Notes: a model not told the origin generated them from the sequence alone. A DNA stretch of 64,000 nucleotides from Pseudomonas putida (GCF_016406145.1 NZ_CP066306.1:5022001-5086000); one strand, 5' to 3'; positions 1 through 10,300 are shown, counted from the stretch's first letter. Numbers and translations: made by a program.

Positions 1-595
1 CGACATCATCAGCCTGCAGCACGCCGTCTGCGGTCTGCACGCCAGTCACGCGCTCACCGTCCTGAACAAAGCCGGTGATCTGGCAGTGCTCGCGCAAGGT
101 CACGTTGGGCATTGCCAGCAGCGCAGCCTTCAGTGCCTTGACCAGCCGCGGGTTGCGCACATTGGCCACGCCTGCCATGTAGATGGCGCGCTTGAAGCCT
201 GGGCCCAGTACGGGGACCGCATCATAGGCCGCCGAGATATCCACAGGGCTGAGCGGCCGCTGCTCGCGCTCAGCCCAGGCCAGCGCCTCGGCTTCGTCGT
301 CCAGGTCGAGCCAGTACAAGCCGGTGGTGTGGACTTGCGGATCAATACCGGTGCTGGAGAACAGGTGCTCACCCAGCTGTGGATAAAAGTCCTGCGACCA
401 GTGCGCCAGGGCGGTGACTGCCTGGCTGTAGCGCCAAGGGTAAAGCGGCGAGACGATACCGCCGCCCGCCCAGGACGACTCACGCCCGACCTCGGCCTGA
501 TCACATACCACTACCTGGCCGACCTTCGTCGCCAGGTTGAACGCCGTCAGCAGGCCGATCACCCCGCCGCCGACCACCACTACTTGCTTGTTCAT
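1..595 (-). CDS. thiO: Glycine oxidase ThiO, N-terminal part (gene runs off left edge)
   Basis: About 198 N-terminal residues of an FAD-dependent amine oxidase of the DAO family are visible. The first residues form a Rossmann FAD-binding motif (VVVVGGGVIGLLTA), and the ESSWAGGGIVSPLYPWRY segment is typical of ThiO. ThiO oxidises glycine to the imine used to build the thiazole of thiamine; it is a cytosolic flavoprotein. The start is the ATG at 593-595. The C-terminal part lies beyond base 1. It follows the minor pilin genes on the same strand after a 53-bp gap, an arrangement I recall from P. putida genomes. Another DAO-family oxidase cannot be fully excluded. Confidence 0.85.
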   Translation of the reverse strand, partial: MNKQVVVVGGGVIGLLTAFNLATKVGQVVVCDQAEVGRESSWAGGGIVSPLYPWRYSQAVTALAHWSQDFYPQLGEHLFSSTGIDPQVHTTGLYWLDLDDEAEALAWAEREQRPLSPVDISAAYDAVPVLGPGFKRAIYMAGVANVRNPRLVKALKAALLAMPNVTLREHCQITGFVQDGERVTGVQTADGVLQADDV

Positions 596-648
596 CTGTC
601 GATCCAACACCTGAAGTAAAACCGCGATGCACGGGCATCATTCAACCT

Positions 649-1038
649 TCAGCTCCCCCAGCAGCGCTCAATGGCCCCGGTGCCCTCCGGGTTGCTCTGT
701 ACACCGGCCTGGTCGAGCTGGAAATCACCGCAGCGATCGTCCGCCATCAAACCATGCGGCAGCCGCCGTGCACGCAGCGTGAAGGTATCGCTACCGCGTT
801 CGGCATGCAGGCTGTAATGGCGGTTGCCAGCGGGCAATACCGGTTCGCCCTCGGCGTACTGGCCGGTGCGTACACGATGGTGTTCCAGGCGCAGGGCAGC
901 GTCATGCAGCAGGCCAACCACTTCGCTGCGTGCGGCTCGCCTGAGCTGGTCGCTGTAACTGGGGTAGGCAATGGCTGCCAGAATGCCGGTGACAGCCACG
1001 ACAATCAACAACTCGATCAGGCTCAGGCCTTGCTGCAT
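649..1038 (-). CDS. pilE: Type IV minor pilin, PilE-like
   Basis: A 129-residue prepilin. The start chosen is the ATG at 1036-1038, which puts the class III signal at the N-terminus: a very short leader ending in Gly, then LSLIELL with the conserved Glu at +5, then a hydrophobic helix (IVVAVTGILAAIAYPSYSDQLRR). Two cysteines near the C-terminus could form the D-region disulfide. It starts 1 bp after the pilX stop, so it is co-translated in a minor-pilin operon. PilE-type minor pilins prime assembly of the type IV pilus in the inner membrane. A longer in-frame start at 1110 would put 24 residues before the prepilin signal and is unlikely. Confidence 0.82.
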   Translation of the reverse strand: MQQGLSLIELLIVVAVTGILAAIAYPSYSDQLRRAARSEVVGLLHDAALRLEHHRVRTGQYAEGEPVLPAGNRHYSLHAERGSDTFTLRARRLPHGLMADDRCGDFQLDQAGVQSNPEGTGAIERCWGS

Positions 1039-1039
1039 G

Positions 1040-1513
1040 TCAGTCTTCCCTGAGTCTCTGCCGCCAAAAAATCCGCTGCGGCGCCTGTGTTTGAGCCGCT
1101 GGCATGGCATACACCGCCTCCAGCACTTGCCTGGCCGCGAGTTGCCGGCTGACAGCGGTCACCCGGTAAAGCATGACGGGCTCATCCCTCGGCCTATGCG
1201 CGGCCCGGGTCGTTTGCCCAAGGTTCTGCAGCTGGAAGTAACCGCTTTCGCTGGCTTGCCATTGCCCCAGCAACTCATGCGCGCGCGGGGGTGGCAGGCA
1301 CGCTTGGCACAACCCAGGCGGCGCGCGCTGCAGTTCGGCCTCTGCGACCAGCAGCGTGGCTTCGGCCTGATCGAATGCCTGCAAACCCTCGCGCAGGTAG
1401 CCGGCCATGCGCGTTTCCACCAGAGCATCGCGCAACGCCGAAGCCGCCAGCAGGCCAAGCAAAAGGCTGAGGACCAGCGCCAGCAGCAGTACCATGCCAC
1501 GCTGGCGCTTCAT
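1040..1513 (-). CDS. pilX: Type IV minor pilin, PilX-like
   Basis: A 157-residue protein with a basic leader MKRQRG followed by MVLLLALVLSLLLGLLAAS, the PilX N-terminal pattern. Like GspK-type pilins it has no Glu at +5. The start overlaps the pilW stop by 4 bp (ATGA). PilX normally sits at the tip complex with PilV, PilW and PilY1. Here the next gene is pilE directly, with no pilY1 or pilY2 between them. The body has little recognisable similarity beyond the N-terminal helix, so the assignment rests on signal and gene order. Confidence 0.75.
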   Translation of the reverse strand: MKRQRGMVLLLALVLSLLLGLLAASALRDALVETRMAGYLREGLQAFDQAEATLLVAEAELQRAPPGLCQACLPPPRAHELLGQWQASESGYFQLQNLGQTTRAAHRPRDEPVMLYRVTAVSRQLAARQVLEAVYAMPAAQTQAPQRIFWRQRLRED

Positions 1514-2157
1514 GGCCTGGCAACCGGGTTGCGGATCGCCACACTCATGTCGTAACGCTGTTCGATGTCCAAATCAGGGTCGAACAAGGTCAGTTGCACA
1601 TCCACCCGCTGCCCTTCGGCGGTGTCGACACGTTCAACGCGCATTTCACGCACGTGGTCGACCAAGGGCTGAGAGCTGTTGCGCCGCATGAACCTCAGTG
1701 TGCTGCCGTGGAGTTGGTAGTGGTGACGGCTGATGGGAAATGCCAAGGGCAAGCTCGGGCTTTGAGCACGCGCCGCGTGCACCTGGGCCTCGCTAATACA
1801 ATCGGTGAGCAAGGTCCAGTCCGGAGCTCCGGGGTACCCAGGCGGCTCTGCCACTATCAGGCTCAGGCTTGCCGGGCCAACCTGCAAAGGCCGCGCAAAC
1901 GCATCTCGCGCAGACTGGTCCCTGAAGTCGTCAGGCTCCAGGCGCAGGCAACCGAACATGCCGGCCATACGGATATCCTGGGCCATGCGCAACAATGCCA
2001 GCCGGGCGTCCGCCTGCATGCGCAACGCAGCAGATTGAAGGCGCGAGCTCTGGTGGGCCGAGATGAAAAGCTGACTGGCTGCAGTCAGCAGCATCAGGCC
2101 GATGGCAAGCGCAAGCATCGCTTCGACCAGGCCGAAACCACCCTGCTCACGCTTCAT
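1510..2157 (-). CDS. pilW: Type IV minor pilin, PilW-like
   Basis: A 215-residue prepilin. The leader MKREQGG precedes FGLVEAMLALAIGLMLLTAA, with Glu at +5 after the peptidase site. The rest matches the size and general layout of PilW, including a C-terminal region with regular beta-strand-like segments. The start overlaps the pilV stop by 4 bp and the end overlaps the pilX start by 4 bp, so pilV-pilW-pilX are translationally coupled. Role inferred: component of the priming complex for type IV pilus assembly in the inner membrane. Confidence 0.78.
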   Translation of the reverse strand: MKREQGGFGLVEAMLALAIGLMLLTAASQLFISAHQSSRLQSAALRMQADARLALLRMAQDIRMAGMFGCLRLEPDDFRDQSARDAFARPLQVGPASLSLIVAEPPGYPGAPDWTLLTDCISEAQVHAARAQSPSLPLAFPISRHHYQLHGSTLRFMRRNSSQPLVDHVREMRVERVDTAEGQRVDVQLTLFDPDLDIEQRYDMSVAIRNPVARP

Positions 2158-2363
2158 GGCCGCGGCACCTTCAGCTTGCCAGCGGCCCTGCCCCGTTCAA
2201 GCAGCGTATGGGCGCCCAGCGCATTCTGCATATCGCGACGCGCACTGTCAGTGGCCTGCAATGCCTGCAGCTGCAACGCTGCGGCAGCGAACATGCCCAG
2301 TGCCACCACCGCTAAGGCCAACAGTACCTCCAGAAGCGTCATGCCCCGTTGTTTCGTGTGCAT
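2154..2363 (-). CDS. pilV: Type IV minor pilin, PilV-like, very short
   Basis: Only 69 residues. The start is the ATG at 2361-2363, preceded by a strong GGAGG about 8 bp upstream. The leader MHTKQRG is followed by MTLLEVLLALAVVALGMFAAAALQ, with Glu at +5. Family members in P. aeruginosa are about 185 residues long. Here the product is little more than the N-terminal helix plus a short tail (HTLLERGRAAGKLKVPRP), so the globular beta domain is missing. It is nevertheless read through to a 4-bp overlap with pilW, which suggests a stable, perhaps degenerate gene rather than a recent frameshift. Confidence 0.68.
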   Translation of the reverse strand: MHTKQRGMTLLEVLLALAVVALGMFAAAALQLQALQATDSARRDMQNALGAHTLLERGRAAGKLKVPRP

Positions 2364-2472
2364 CCCTGCACCTCCTGCGATATTTCCCGCAATTGCCTTG
2401 CACCTGGCCGACTGGACCTCTTGCCCAACGACCGTGAAGCTACAGCCAAGCACTTCCAGGGAGGAATGCACG

Positions 2473-2964
2473 GTGAAGCAACAGGGCGTAACACTGATAC
2501 AAATGATGTTCGGGCTGGCTATGGCGGCGCTGCTGACGCAGCTTGGCATGCCGGCCTACGCGAAATTGAGCGATGACCTGCACAGGGCAGCAGCAGCCCG
2601 CGACTTGGCCCAGGCGCTGCGTAGCGCACGCAGCCACGCGGCCCTGCAAGGTCAGGCGGTAGTGGTGCAGTCTTTGGATAATGATTGGGGCAAGGGGTGG
2701 CGCGTGCTGTTGGAGCATAACCAGCAGTTGCTTCGCGAGTACCGGCTGGCTCGGCCCCTGCGGGTGAAGGCCAATACCGGGAGCCAGGTAAAATTCAGCG
2801 CACTGGGTGTGCCATTGGGGAAAAACAACAGCTTTTCAGGGGGGCGGCTGGAGGTCTGTGAGCGCTCGTCTGCAACAAGCCGGCATCGTGTTGTGCTGGC
2901 GACCAGCGGTAGAGTCAGCCTGCGCACTGATGAACTGAAAAAGTCCCTGTGCGCAGGCCGCTGA
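2473..2964 (+). CDS. fimT: FimT/GspH-like minor pilin
   Basis: A 163-residue protein started by the GTG at 2473, chosen because AGGGAGGA lies 7 bp upstream and because it places a prepilin signal at the N-terminus: KQQG then VTLIQMMFGLAMAALLTQLG. The +5 residue is Gln instead of the near-invariant Glu. Downstream, the DLAQALRSARSHAALQGQAVVV region matches the GspH/FimT fold, which in naturally transformable bacteria can bind DNA. It is divergent from pilV and converges on ispH with no intergenic base: the stop codons of both genes lie within TGATCA. Confidence 0.75.
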   Translation: MKQQGVTLIQMMFGLAMAALLTQLGMPAYAKLSDDLHRAAAARDLAQALRSARSHAALQGQAVVVQSLDNDWGKGWRVLLEHNQQLLREYRLARPLRVKANTGSQVKFSALGVPLGKNNSFSGGRLEVCERSSATSRHRVVLATSGRVSLRTDELKKSLCAGR

Positions 2965-3912
2965 TCAGATCAGTGAACGAACCCGAAGCTCTTTGGGCAT
3001 GGAGAACGTGATGTTCTCCGGGCGCCCATCGAGCTCTTCGGCGCCCGTGGCACCCCAGGCCTTGAGCTGGTCGATCACGCCACGCACCAGTACCTCGGGG
3101 GCCGAAGCGCCAGCAGTGATACCAATCCGCGCAGCCTGGTCGAACCAGCCGCGTTGCATGTCCTCGGCGCCATCGATCAGGTAGGCCGGGGTACCCATGC
3201 GCTCGGCCAGCTCACGCAAGCGGTTGGAGTTGGAACTGTTGGGGCTGCCCACCACCAGTACCACATCACACTCACCGGCCAGTTGCTTGACGGCGTCCTG
3301 GCGGTTCTGGGTGGCGTAGCAGATGTCGTCCTTGCGCGGGCCGCCGATGTTCGGGAAGCGCGTACGCAGGGCATCGATGACACGGCTGGTGTCGTCCATC
3401 GACAGCGTGGTCTGGGTGACGAACGCCAGGTTGTCCGGGTCGCGTACCTGCAGCCGGGCAACATCCTCCTCGTCTTCGACCAGGTAGATGGCACCGCCGT
3501 TGCTGGCGTCGTATTGCCCCATCGTGCCTTCGACCTCCGGGTGCCCTTCGTGGCCGATCAGGATGCACTCACGGCCGTCACGGCTGTACTTGGCGACCTC
3601 GATATGCACCTTGGTCACCAGCGGGCAGGTGGCGTCGAACACTTTCAGGCCGCGACCGGCGGCTTCCTGGCGCACGGCCTGGGAAACACCATGGGCGCTG
3701 AAAATGACGATGACGTCGTCCGGTACCTGGTCCAGTTCTTCGACGAAGATGGCGCCACGGCTGCGCAGGTCTTCTACCACGAACTTGTTGTGCACCACTT
3801 CATGGCGCACATAGATCGGCGGGCCGAAGACTTCCAGCGCACGGTTGACGATCTCGATCGCCCGGTCGACCCCTGCGCAGAAACCGCGAGGGTTGGCGAG
3901 TTTGATTTGCAT
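2965..3912 (-). CDS. ispH: 4-hydroxy-3-methylbut-2-enyl diphosphate reductase IspH (LytB)
   Basis: A 315-residue iron-sulfur enzyme of the last step of the MEP pathway, converting HMBPP to IPP and DMAPP in the cytosol. The three [4Fe-4S] ligands are present: Cys12 in NPRGFCAGV, the Cys of [11 protein letters not shown] (about 96) and the Cys of ICYATQNRQ (about 197). The SNSNRL substrate-binding motif is also present. Length is normal for the family. It follows fkpB by 14 bp, the last gene of the lspA-fkpB-ispH tail common in proteobacteria. Confidence 0.97.
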   Translation of the reverse strand: MQIKLANPRGFCAGVDRAIEIVNRALEVFGPPIYVRHEVVHNKFVVEDLRSRGAIFVEELDQVPDDVIVIFSAHGVSQAVRQEAAGRGLKVFDATCPLVTKVHIEVAKYSRDGRECILIGHEGHPEVEGTMGQYDASNGGAIYLVEDEEDVARLQVRDPDNLAFVTQTTLSMDDTSRVIDALRTRFPNIGGPRKDDICYATQNRQDAVKQLAGECDVVLVVGSPNSSNSNRLRELAERMGTPAYLIDGAEDMQRGWFDQAARIGITAGASAPEVLVRGVIDQLKAWGATGAEELDGRPENITFSMPKELRVRSLI

Positions 3913-3926
3913 GCTCGGCTCCAGGC

Positions 3927-4364
3927 TTACAGGGCCTTCACCTCGAGGATCTCCACCTCGAAGGTAAGGGTCTTGCCTGCCAGTGGGTGATTGAAGTCTA
4001 TGGTCACCTGGTTGTCATCGAATGCTTTGACCACACCGGGCAATTCGGTGTTGGCGGCATCGTTGAAAATGATCAGCAGCCCTTCGGACAATTCCATGCC
4101 CTCGAACTGGGACCGTGGCATGACCTGTACGTTCTGCGGGTTAGGCTGGCCGAAAGCATTCTCCGGGGCAACCACGACCGTGCGCTTGTCACCGGCCTTG
4201 AAGCCGAACAGCGCGGCCTCGAAGCCCGGCAGCAGGTTGCCATCGCCTACCTTGAAGGTGGCTGGAGCCTTGTCGAACGTGCTGTCGACGGTATCGCCGT
4301 TTTCCAGGTGCAGCGCGAAGTGCAGGGTAACTTCGGTGTTCTGGCCGATACGGGTGTCAGTCAT
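3927..4364 (-). CDS. fkpB: FKBP-type peptidyl-prolyl isomerase FkpB (SlpA)
   Basis: A 145-residue cytosolic prolyl isomerase of the SlyD/SlpA type. It shows the N-terminal FKBP strand ([18 protein letters not shown]), the inserted-flap domain around residues 75-125 and the closing FKBP strand ([17 protein letters not shown]). It lacks the His-rich metal tail of SlyD, which favours FkpB. Its start overlaps the lspA end by 8 bp, so it is translationally coupled in the ileS-lspA-fkpB-ispH series. Confidence 0.92.
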   Translation of the reverse strand: MTDTRIGQNTEVTLHFALHLENGDTVDSTFDKAPATFKVGDGNLLPGFEAALFGFKAGDKRTVVVAPENAFGQPNPQNVQVMPRSQFEGMELSEGLLIIFNDAANTELPGVVKAFDDNQVTIDFNHPLAGKTLTFEVEILEVKAL

Positions 4365-4872
4365 GGACCGGATCCTCGGACTTCTTGCTCTTGAACATAT
4401 CCAGCGCCAGCATCACCGCACCAACGGTGATGGCGCTGTCGGCCACATTGAAGGCCGGGAAGTGATGAACGTTCTTCCAGTGCACCAGGATGAAATCCAC
4501 CACATGGCCCAGCACGATTCGATCGTACAGGTTGCCCAGCGCTCCACCGAGCACCAGCGCCAGCGCCACGGCCAGCCAGGTCTCGTTGCGCCCCAGGCGC
4601 TTGAGCCAGACCACCAGCACGGCGCTGACCACCACGGCGATCAGGGCGAACAACCAGCGCTGCCAGCCGGAGCTGTCGGCAAGGAAGCTGAAAGCCGCGC
4701 CGGTGTTGTAGGCCAGGGTCCAGCTGAAGTAGTCAGGGATGACCACGATCTGCTGATACATGCTCAGGGCGTTGTTGAAATACAGCTTGGTGGCCTGGTC
4801 AACGACCAGGACCAGCAGGCTGAGCCAGAGCCATGCAAGGCGCCCGAAGCGCCCCGCTGCAGGGTTAGGCAT
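4357..4872 (-). CDS. lspA: Lipoprotein signal peptidase LspA
   Basis: A 171-residue inner-membrane aspartyl protease that removes the signal peptide of prolipoproteins such as those encoded later in this window. Four hydrophobic segments are visible. The catalytic aspartates sit in [18 protein letters not shown] and in [11 protein letters not shown]. The ATG at 4870-4872 is preferred over the upstream GTG at 4887 because it gives the usual family length and has GAGGTG about 8 bp upstream. The start overlaps the ileS stop. Confidence 0.95.
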   Translation of the reverse strand: MPNPAAGRFGRLAWLWLSLLVLVVDQATKLYFNNALSMYQQIVVIPDYFSWTLAYNTGAAFSFLADSSGWQRWLFALIAVVVSAVLVVWLKRLGRNETWLAVALALVLGGALGNLYDRIVLGHVVDFILVHWKNVHHFPAFNVADSAITVGAVMLALDMFKSKKSEDPVHD

Positions 4873-7696
4873 AGTGGCGCACCTCACCGGAACCGCTCAG
4901 GTTGTCGACGCAACGGCTGCAGATTTCCGGGTGCTCCGGATGGCTACCGACGTCGGCGCGGAAGTGCCAGCAGCGGCCGCACTTGGCGTGGCCAGACTTG
5001 ACCACTTTCAGCTTGAGGCCTTCGACTTCGGTGGCCACGGCATCGGCCGGCGCCTGGGCGAACGGCACCACGCTGGCAGCGGAGGTGATGAGTACGAAGC
5101 GCAGTTCATCGCCCAGCTTGCTCAGGTCGGCGCTAAGGCCTTCTTCGGCGAACAGGGTGACTTCGGCCTGCAGGTTGCCGCCGATGACCTTGGCGGTACG
5201 CTGGTTTTCCAGCTCCTTGTTGACTGCAGCCTTGACCGCCATCACGCGGTCCCAGTAAGCGCGATCCAGCTCGGTGCCTTCCGGCAGCTCGCTCAGGCCC
5301 TGGTACCAGCCGTTGAGCATGACCGACTCGTTGCGCTCGCCCGGCAGGTACTGCCAGATTTCATCGGCGGTGAAGGCCAGGATCGGCGCGATCCAACGCA
5401 CCAGCGCTTCGCTGATGTGGTACAGCGCGGTCTGGCAGGAGCGGCGTGCAACACTGTTGGCGCCGGTGGTGTACTGGCGGTCCTTGATGATGTCGAGGTA
5501 GAAGCCGCCCAGCTCCTGCACGCAGAAGTTGTGGATCTTCGAGTAGACATTCCAGAAACGGTACTCGCTGTAGTGCTCTTCCAGCTCGCGTTGCAGCAAC
5601 AGGGTACGGTCCACTGCCCAGCGGTCCAGGGCCAGCATGTCCTCTGGGGCCAGCAGATCGCGGGCCGGGTCGAAGCCGGACAGGTTGGAGAGCAGGAAGC
5701 GGGCGGTGTTGCGGATACGACGGTAAGCGTCGGCGCTGCGCTGCAGGATCTGCTCGGAAACGGCCATCTCACCCGAATAGTCGGTGGCCGATACCCACAG
5801 GCGCAGGATGTCGGCACCCAGGGTGTTGTTGACCTTTTCCGGCTCGATGGTGTTGCCCAGCGATTTGGACATCTTGCGGCCGCTTTCGTCCACGGTGAAG
5901 CCGTGGGTCAGAAGTTCGCGGTACGGCGCGTGGTTGTCGATGGCGCAACCGGTCAGCAACGAGGAATGGAACCAGCCACGGTGCTGGTCGGAGCCTTCCA
6001 GGTACAGGTCCGCACGCGGGCCGGTGGCGTGGCCGATGTCGTGCGAGCCGCGCAGTACGTGCCAGTGGGTGGTGCCGGAGTCGAACCACACGTCCAGGGT
6101 GTCGGTGATCTTGTCGTACTGGCCGGCTTCATCACCGAGCAGTTCGGCGGCGTCCAGCTTGAACCAGGCCTCGATGCCTTCCTGTTCGACGCGCTTGGCC
6201 ACGGCTTCCATCAGCTCGACGGTGCGCGGGTGCAGTTCGCCGGTCTGCTTGTGCAGGAAGAACGGGATCGGCACACCCCAGTTGCGCTGACGCGAGATGC
6301 ACCAGTCCGGGCGGTTGGCTATCATCGAGTGCAGGCGCGCCTGGCCCCAGGCCGGGACGAACTGGGTGTCTTCGATGGCTTTGAGCGCGCGCTCACGCAG
6401 CGGCTCGCCAGTGCTTGGCTGCTTGTCCATGCCGACGAACCACTGCGCGGTAGCGCGGTAGATCAGCGGGGTCTTGTGGCGCCAGCAGTGCATGTAGCTG
6501 TGGCTGATGGTCTCGGTGTGCATCAGCGCACCGACTTCGCTCAGCTTTTCGACGATGGCCGGGTTGGCCTTCCAGATGAACTGGCCGCCAAAGAACTCCA
6601 GCGACTCGACGTACACACCGTTGCTCTGCACCGGCGTGAGGATATCGTCGTTGACCATGCCGTAGCGCTTGCAGGTGACAAAGTCGTCTTCACCGTAGGC
6701 TGGCGCGGAGTGGACCACACCGGTACCTGCGCCCAGCTCGACGTAGTCGGCCAGGTAGACAGGCGACAGGCGGTCGTAGAAGGGGTGACGGAAATTGACC
6801 AGCTCCAGGGCCGAGCCCTGGGCGGTGGCGATGACCGAGCCTTCCAGGTTGTAGCGCTTGAGGCACGACTCGACCAGTTCTTCGGCCAGCACCAGCAGAC
6901 GCTCGCCGGTATCGACCAGAGCGTACTTGAACTCCGGGTGGATGTTCAGCGCCTGGTTGGCGGGGATGGTCCACGGGGTGGTGGTCCAGATCACGATGGC
7001 AGCGGGCTTGGCCAGCGCCGGCAGGCCGAACGCGGCAGCCAGTTTGTCGGCGTCGGCGACCGGGAAGGCCACATCGATGGTCTGCGACTTCTTGTCGGCG
7101 TACTCGACCTCGGCTTCTGCGAGTGCGGAGCCGCAATCGAAGCACCAGTTCACAGGTTTGAGGCCCTTGAACACGAAGCCCTGCTTGACCATTTCGGCCA
7201 GGGCACGGATTTCACCGGCCTCGTTGGCGAAATTCATGGTCTTGTACGGGTTGTCCCAGTCACCCAGCACACCCAGGCGGATGAACTCGGTCTTCTGCCC
7301 TTCGATCTGCTCGGCAGCGTACTCGCGGCACAGCTCACGGGTGCGGTCGGCCGTCAGGTGCTTGCCATGGGTGACTTCGACCTTGTGCTCGATCGGCAGG
7401 CCGTGGCAGTCCCAACCCGGTACGTAAGGCGCGTCGAAGCCGGACAGGGTCTTGGAGCGGACGATCATGTCCTTGAGAATCTTGTTCAGCGCATGACCGA
7501 TGTGAATCTTGCCGTTGGCATAGGGCGGGCCGTCGTGCAGGACGAACTTCGGACGATCCTTGCCAATTTCGCGCAGCTTCTGGTACAGGCCAATGCTGTC
7601 CCAGCGCTGCAGGATCTGCGGTTCGCGCTGAGGCAGGCCGGCCTTCATGGGGAAGGCGGTGTCCGGAAGGTTTAGCGTGGCTTTGTAGTCGGTCAT
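4865..7696 (-). CDS. ileS: Isoleucyl-tRNA synthetase
   Basis: A 943-residue class I synthetase that charges tRNA-Ile. The HIGH motif is at residues 65-68 ([12 protein letters not shown]), the KMSKS motif at about 605, with the CP1 editing domain between them. The C-terminal zinc finger (CGRCWH and CSRC) is present. The ATG at 7694-7696 overlaps the ribF stop by 4 bp (ATGA); an 11-residue upstream extension is possible in frame but would lie inside ribF. Operon position between ribF and lspA is standard for gamma-proteobacteria. Confidence 0.98.
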   Translation of the reverse strand: MTDYKATLNLPDTAFPMKAGLPQREPQILQRWDSIGLYQKLREIGKDRPKFVLHDGPPYANGKIHIGHALNKILKDMIVRSKTLSGFDAPYVPGWDCHGLPIEHKVEVTHGKHLTADRTRELCREYAAEQIEGQKTEFIRLGVLGDWDNPYKTMNFANEAGEIRALAEMVKQGFVFKGLKPVNWCFDCGSALAEAEVEYADKKSQTIDVAFPVADADKLAAAFGLPALAKPAAIVIWTTTPWTIPANQALNIHPEFKYALVDTGERLLVLAEELVESCLKRYNLEGSVIATAQGSALELVNFRHPFYDRLSPVYLADYVELGAGTGVVHSAPAYGEDDFVTCKRYGMVNDDILTPVQSNGVYVESLEFFGGQFIWKANPAIVEKLSEVGALMHTETISHSYMHCWRHKTPLIYRATAQWFVGMDKQPSTGEPLRERALKAIEDTQFVPAWGQARLHSMIANRPDWCISRQRNWGVPIPFFLHKQTGELHPRTVELMEAVAKRVEQEGIEAWFKLDAAELLGDEAGQYDKITDTLDVWFDSGTTHWHVLRGSHDIGHATGPRADLYLEGSDQHRGWFHSSLLTGCAIDNHAPYRELLTHGFTVDESGRKMSKSLGNTIEPEKVNNTLGADILRLWVSATDYSGEMAVSEQILQRSADAYRRIRNTARFLLSNLSGFDPARDLLAPEDMLALDRWAVDRTLLLQRELEEHYSEYRFWNVYSKIHNFCVQELGGFYLDIIKDRQYTTGANSVARRSCQTALYHISEALVRWIAPILAFTADEIWQYLPGERNESVMLNGWYQGLSELPEGTELDRAYWDRVMAVKAAVNKELENQRTAKVIGGNLQAEVTLFAEEGLSADLSKLGDELRFVLITSAASVVPFAQAPADAVATEVEGLKLKVVKSGHAKCGRCWHFRADVGSHPEHPEICSRCVDNLSGSGEVRHYA

Positions 7697-8643
7697 TTCA
7701 GGCTCTTCGTTAGCGGTTGAGCGTGCCAATGTGCACGTGCGGCGGCGATATCCGCATCGATCGCCGACTTCAGCGCCTCCAGGGAGGCGAATCGCTGCTC
7801 TTCACGCAGCTTGTGGTGGAATTCCACCGTCAGGCGCCGGCCATACAGATCGCCGGCATAATCCAGTAGATGAATCTCGAGGTGCGGGCGGCCGTCACCG
7901 GCCACGGTGGGGCGTACCCCGATGTTGCCGACACCCGGCCAGGCCTTGCCGTCGATTTCGATGCTGGCCAGGTAGACCCCGGACAACGGTACGCGACGGC
8001 GCTTGAGCTGGATGTTGGCGGTGGGCGTGCCGAGCTGGCGGGCCAGCTTCTGCCCGTGCAATACGCGCCCGGTAATGCTGTAGGGGCGGCCCAGCAAATG
8101 CTCGGCGAGCTCGAAGTTGCCTTCGGACAACGCCTGGCGTACCTCGGTGCTGCTGACCCGCAAGCCGTCCTGGATCACCGTGTTGGCGGCCTCGACGGTG
8201 AAACCGTACTGCTTGCCGGCTTCGATCAGGAAGGTGAAATCGCCAGCGCGGTCGCAGCCAAAGCGGAAGTCGTCGCCCACTTCAAGGTGGCGCACGCCCA
8301 GGCCGTCGACCAGGATCGCCTCGACGAATTCATCGGCGCTGAGGTTGCTCAGGCGCTGGTTGAATGCCAGGCACAAGACCCTATCGATTCCTTCGCCCGC
8401 CAGCAGCTCGACCTTGTCGCGCAGGCGCGCCAGGCGGGCCGGCGCGGTGTCCGGAGCGAAGTACTCGCGCGGCTGCGGCTCGAAGATCACCACGCACGTA
8501 GGCAGACCAAGCGCCTGGCCGCGCTCGCGCAGACGCGCCAGGATTGCCTGGTGGCCGCGGTGAACCCCGTCGAAGTTGCCAATGGTGGCGACACAGCCCC
8601 GGTGCTCGGGGCGCAGGTTGTGAAGACCTCGAACCAGCTGCAT
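7693..8643 (-). CDS. ribF: Bifunctional riboflavin kinase / FAD synthetase RibF
   Basis: A 316-residue cytosolic enzyme that makes FMN and then FAD. The N-terminal FAD-synthetase domain carries the nucleotidyltransferase motif [13 protein letters not shown] (from about residue 20). The C-terminal kinase domain shows [22 protein letters not shown]. The ATG at 8641-8643 gives normal length; an ATG six codons upstream (8661) is possible. It follows murJ by 118 bp and overlaps ileS. Confidence 0.96.
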   Translation of the reverse strand: MQLVRGLHNLRPEHRGCVATIGNFDGVHRGHQAILARLRERGQALGLPTCVVIFEPQPREYFAPDTAPARLARLRDKVELLAGEGIDRVLCLAFNQRLSNLSADEFVEAILVDGLGVRHLEVGDDFRFGCDRAGDFTFLIEAGKQYGFTVEAANTVIQDGLRVSSTEVRQALSEGNFELAEHLLGRPYSITGRVLHGQKLARQLGTPTANIQLKRRRVPLSGVYLASIEIDGKAWPGVGNIGVRPTVAGDGRPHLEIHLLDYAGDLYGRRLTVEFHHKLREEQRFASLEALKSAIDADIAAARAHWHAQPLTKSLK

Positions 8644-8761
8644 AACGCGCTTCTTGCTCATAAAGTGGCCGATTATAACCACACCCGGGCGCTGGTGACA
8701 GGCAGCAGCGCCCGGGTGCGGCATGGAAAACGAAAAACCGACGCCTGACCCGCCTTCCAGC

Positions 8762-10300
8762 TCAGTGCAGGGCATTGCGGGCGAAATGCCGGGGCCTGAA
8801 GCCGCACAGGTAAAGGCAACCGAAATAGGTCACGATACCGGCCGCGATCAACGCCCCGAGGCGCACGAAACGCTCGAACATGTTGCCTTGCTCCCACGCC
8901 GGCAGGTAGTGCATGCCCACCAGCAGTACGGCCACCATCAGCGCTACTGCCAGCACCAGCTTGAGCAGGAACAGCGTCCAGCCCGGCTGCGGCTGGAACA
9001 GTTGCTGGCTGCGCAGCTTCCAGAACAGCAGGCCCGCATTCAGGCAGGCACCCAGGCTGATCGCCAAGGCCAGGCCGGCGTGCTGCAGTGGGCCGACAAG
9101 GGCCAGGTTGAAGAGCTGAGTGCAGATGAGGGTGAAGATCGCGATCCGCACGGGCGTACGAATATTCTGCTGCGCATAGAAGCCCGGTGCCAGTACCTTG
9201 ACCAGAATGATCGCCAACAGGCCTACCGAATAGGCGATCAGTGCCTGCTGCGTCATCGCCGCATCGAAGGCGCTGAACTTGCCGTACTGGAACAATGCAA
9301 CGGTCAGCGGCTCGGCGAGTATCGCCAGGGCCAGTGTGCAGGGCAGCACCAGCAGGAAACACAGGCGCAGGCCCCAGTCGAGGATCCGCGAATACTCCTC
9401 ACGGTCCTTATTGGCGTAGGTCTTGGCCAGCGTCGGCAGCAGGATGGTCCCCAGGGCAACGCCAAGCACGCCCGAGGGCAACTCCATCAGACGGTCGGCG
9501 TAGTACATCCAGGACACCGAGCCGGCCACCAGGAAGGAGGCGAAGATGGTGTTGATGATCAGCGAAATCTGACTGACCGAAACGCCGAGAATGGCCGGCA
9601 GCATCTGTTTGAGCACGCGCCATACGCCGGTGTCACGCAGGTTCAGGCGCGGTAGCACAAGCATGCCGATTTTCTTCAGTGCCGGCAGCTGGTACAGCAA
9701 CTGCGCCAGGCCACCGGCCAGCACGCCCCAGGCCAGCGCCATGATGGGCGGGTCGAAATACGGTGTGAGCAGCAGGGCGAAGATGATCATCGCCACGTTG
9801 AGCAGGGTCGGAGTGAAGGCCGGGACCGAGAAACGGTTCCAGGTATTGAGGATCGCGCCGGCCAGGGATGACAGTGAGATCAGCAATATATAAGGAAAGG
9901 TCACCCGCAGCAGGTCGGTGGTCAGCTGGTATTTCTCGGCATCGTCCGCAAAACCGGGCGCCGTGGCCCAGACCACCCAGGGTGCCGCAAGCACGCCAAT
10001 CACCGTGACCAGGGCCAGGACCAGCGTCAGCAGGCCGCTGACATAGGCGATGAAAGTGCGCGTCGCCTCCTCGCCCTGCTGGGTCTTGTATTCGGCAAGG
10101 ATCGGCACGAACGCCTGAGAAAAGGCCCCCTCGGCAAAAATCCGCCGCAGCAGGTTGGGCAGCTTGAAGGCGATGAAAAAGGCGTCGGTAGCGATGCCGG
10201 CGCCGAAAACACGGGCCAGGATGGTGTCACGCACGAACCCCAGCACCCGGGAAATCATGGTGATGGAGCTGACTGCAGCCAGGGATTTGAGCAGGTTCAT
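8762..10300 (-). CDS. murJ: Lipid II flippase MurJ
   Basis: A 512-residue polytopic membrane protein of the MOP superfamily with about 14 hydrophobic segments. The N-terminus ([20 protein letters not shown], then [13 protein letters not shown]) is characteristic of MurJ/MviN, including conserved Arg residues of the central cavity. It flips undecaprenyl-linked lipid II across the inner membrane for peptidoglycan synthesis. It is divergent from rpsT across 250 bp, as in many gamma-proteobacteria. Confidence 0.96.
   Translation of the reverse strand: MNLLKSLAAVSSITMISRVLGFVRDTILARVFGAGIATDAFFIAFKLPNLLRRIFAEGAFSQAFVPILAEYKTQQGEEATRTFIAYVSGLLTLVLALVTVIGVLAAPWVVWATAPGFADDAEKYQLTTDLLRVTFPYILLISLSSLAGAILNTWNRFSVPAFTPTLLNVAMIIFALLLTPYFDPPIMALAWGVLAGGLAQLLYQLPALKKIGMLVLPRLNLRDTGVWRVLKQMLPAILGVSVSQISLIINTIFASFLVAGSVSWMYYADRLMELPSGVLGVALGTILLPTLAKTYANKDREEYSRILDWGLRLCFLLVLPCTLALAILAEPLTVALFQYGKFSAFDAAMTQQALIAYSVGLLAIILVKVLAPGFYAQQNIRTPVRIAIFTLICTQLFNLALVGPLQHAGLALAISLGACLNAGLLFWKLRSQQLFQPQPGWTLFLLKLVLAVALMVAVLLVGMHYLPAWEQGNMFERFVRLGALIAAGIVTYFGCLYLCGFRPRHFARNALH

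Noticed and set aside
1594..2472. N-terminal extension of the fimT frame by about 290 codons
   Set aside because: It is antisense to pilW and pilV; the GTG at 2473 with a strong RBS and prepilin signal is the real start.
4760..7675. A 971-codon open frame on the plus strand
   Set aside because: It is the antisense of ileS. GC-rich codon use leaves stop-free antisense frames; there is no RBS and no recognisable domain.
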